A stretch of 64,000 nt of DNA from Capitulum mitella (taxonomy: Eukaryota > Arthropoda > Thecostraca > Pollicipedomorpha > Pollicipedidae): positions 18,352,733 through 18,416,732 of the forward strand of contig CP099839.1 in NCBI GenBank assembly GCA_030062745.1, in the 5' to 3' direction. Within the stretch, counting starts at the first letter, position 1, and the number at the start of each line of letters is the position of its first letter. A program made the position numbers and the translations under genes. The notes under the pieces are model-generated. The model was not told the origin of the DNA, ran no database searches, and saw nothing but the letters and a program-made list of their open reading frames with translations. Below, piece by piece: positions 62,642 through 64,000 of this stretch.

Positions 62642-64000
62642 GTACGCACAGGCAGGCTGTAGTCTGAATGCATTCGACATTCTTTTGGTGTTTATCGTTC
62701 CACCGACGATTGGGTCATGGGGTTATTTTGTTAGGCAAAATGGAAATGGATGCCTGGCGTCAAAATTAGATTTGCTTGGAAACAACGAGATTTTGTTTAG
62801 CACTCTGTTTTCAAATATGCCATTCAGTATTCATTATTTAGGCCTCATTGGATAGCGATTAACACCACTCCTTTATTGCCGTAAACTTCTACCGTTGAGA
62901 TGCATTGGGGAATGCACTGGGGCACAGGAGCACGTATACGTGGCAGTAGACAGACGTGGCTCCGTGCTCTTAAATAACTTCAGCCTAGCGTGTGCGGGAC
63001 GCACGTGCTCAGGTGCATCCCTCTACCGTTCACACCTTTGGTTGGGTACCGTTGACGCTGGAGGTGCCAAATTCTGCGGTGGGCTGCAAAGTCAAACGCC
63101 ATCCCGGACAAGCAAGATTTAGAGCATCAGTGACCAGATGCCATCCATGTGAGCGTGCAACTTGTTAGACTTGGGATCCTCCGTTTCCGGGAAGTTTGTC
63201 ATACCTGTCCTAGTACCTTTATTCACATAAAGGTGAATAAAAGTGCAACGTGGTAAAGGTGAACAAAGGTGGTATCTACCGCACGCAGGTGCACAGGTCT
63301 GCACGGGATACATAACTTCGATTTTCGCCCCAGACCAACCGAGTAACACATTAATTTGCCTCTAGTACATAAGATTAATCTCAGACATATAAACGGTATC
63401 ACACATTAAAACGCATGCTGCTTTTCAGACATTTTAATATCACATGCCGGCGGAGGATCCACAGAATTACATACGACAAGGTTTTTTCCCACCGCCTTGC
63501 TGACCGATTAAAACAGGAGGATTTTTGACCCATCTGTGTCTGTGTTTTGTAAGTTTGTGGTAGTCCGTCGCACCGTTTTTGGAGCGCATGCCGATATTTG
63601 CACCTATGCACCGATATTTGCACCTATGCCTCGCGTTTTCTCCGATGGGGCCACAGAAGGCTGCAGGCTACTGGGTTGCCAATGTCTACGGTTTCTGCGA
63701 CTGTCGCTTGATGCTCCGCCTCGAAATTTCGCGCACGCCTCCGTCGGTCTGTCGCTTCAGAGTGAACTAATTTTAAACCCATTTCGCCGAATCCGGTGTT
63801 GCAGTCGACCGGCAAAATCATTTGTAAACGTGCCGTTTGCTTTTTCTTTTGGATTCCTCCATCCATCTTGTATCTGCACGTGACGCGTATTCAGATATTC
63901 CCCGAATCTATGCTTCTCTGGGACCGAAGTTTAAGATGGACCATTTGATGGTAGACAAACCTCTAATTTTTGCAACGTTTCATCGTTTTCCACAATACTT
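62642..64000 (+). other. Apolipophorin intron 13 (start), to window end
   Basis: 1.36 kb with no exon that I can support. A 20-bp near-duplicate (CCGATATTTGCACCTATGC) lies at about 63591-63628. The next exon must lie beyond the window. Confidence 0.5.

Overview
This is a eukaryotic window with two spliced genes, both on the + strand and both running off the window. GC-rich exons ending in GT..AG junctions, long introns full of small transposons, and an apolipophorin gene together point to an arthropod. A crustacean is likely and a barnacle is one possibility, but no sequence here proves the species. All reading-frame joins below were worked out by eye from splice sites and codon phase. There is no transcript evidence.

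Region 1 (816-31177) is a gene for a long coiled-coil protein. I trace 14 exons that join in one frame for 1,588 residues plus a stop. The 5' end lies upstream of the window, because the first visible exon has an in-frame TGA just before it and no ATG. The protein is mostly charged coiled coil with Ser/Pro-rich spacers and ends in one fibronectin type III-like domain. The 22.5 kb between 1038 and 23550 holds two small phase-0 exons and several CpG-rich blocks. It also holds at least one convincing alternative first exon (8931-8975) and a weaker second one (16789-16911).

Region 2 (31178-34163) is intergenic. It has the 3' UTR with a poly(A) signal at 31584, a broken hAT-like transposase fragment and a candidate TATA/initiator promoter for the next gene.

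Region 3 (34164 to beyond 64000) is an apolipophorin-type large lipid transfer protein gene. Thirteen exons join in frame for 1,635 codons, covering the signal peptide, the whole vitellogenin/LLT N-terminal domain and part of the following lipid-binding beta-sheet domains. The rest lies past the window. Insect apolipophorins are roughly twice this length. Intron 1 is 13.8 kb and carries a LINE fossil, two families of TTAA-flanked piggyBac-like non-autonomous elements, small hAT-type elements (one nested inside a piggyBac-like element), microsatellites and an unclassified inverted repeat pair.

The most unusual signals are these. (1) Minisatellites start at or just after 5' splice sites, including a 42-bp array that copies an exon-intron junction five times. 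(2) A piggyBac-like element inside the lipid-carrier gene carries four AGGTCA nuclear-receptor half-sites in DR5/DR4/DR1 spacing. (3) A perfect 36-bp palindrome lies in the putative alternative promoter of the coiled-coil gene. I see no tRNA, rRNA, CRISPR array, operon or complete autonomous transposon.
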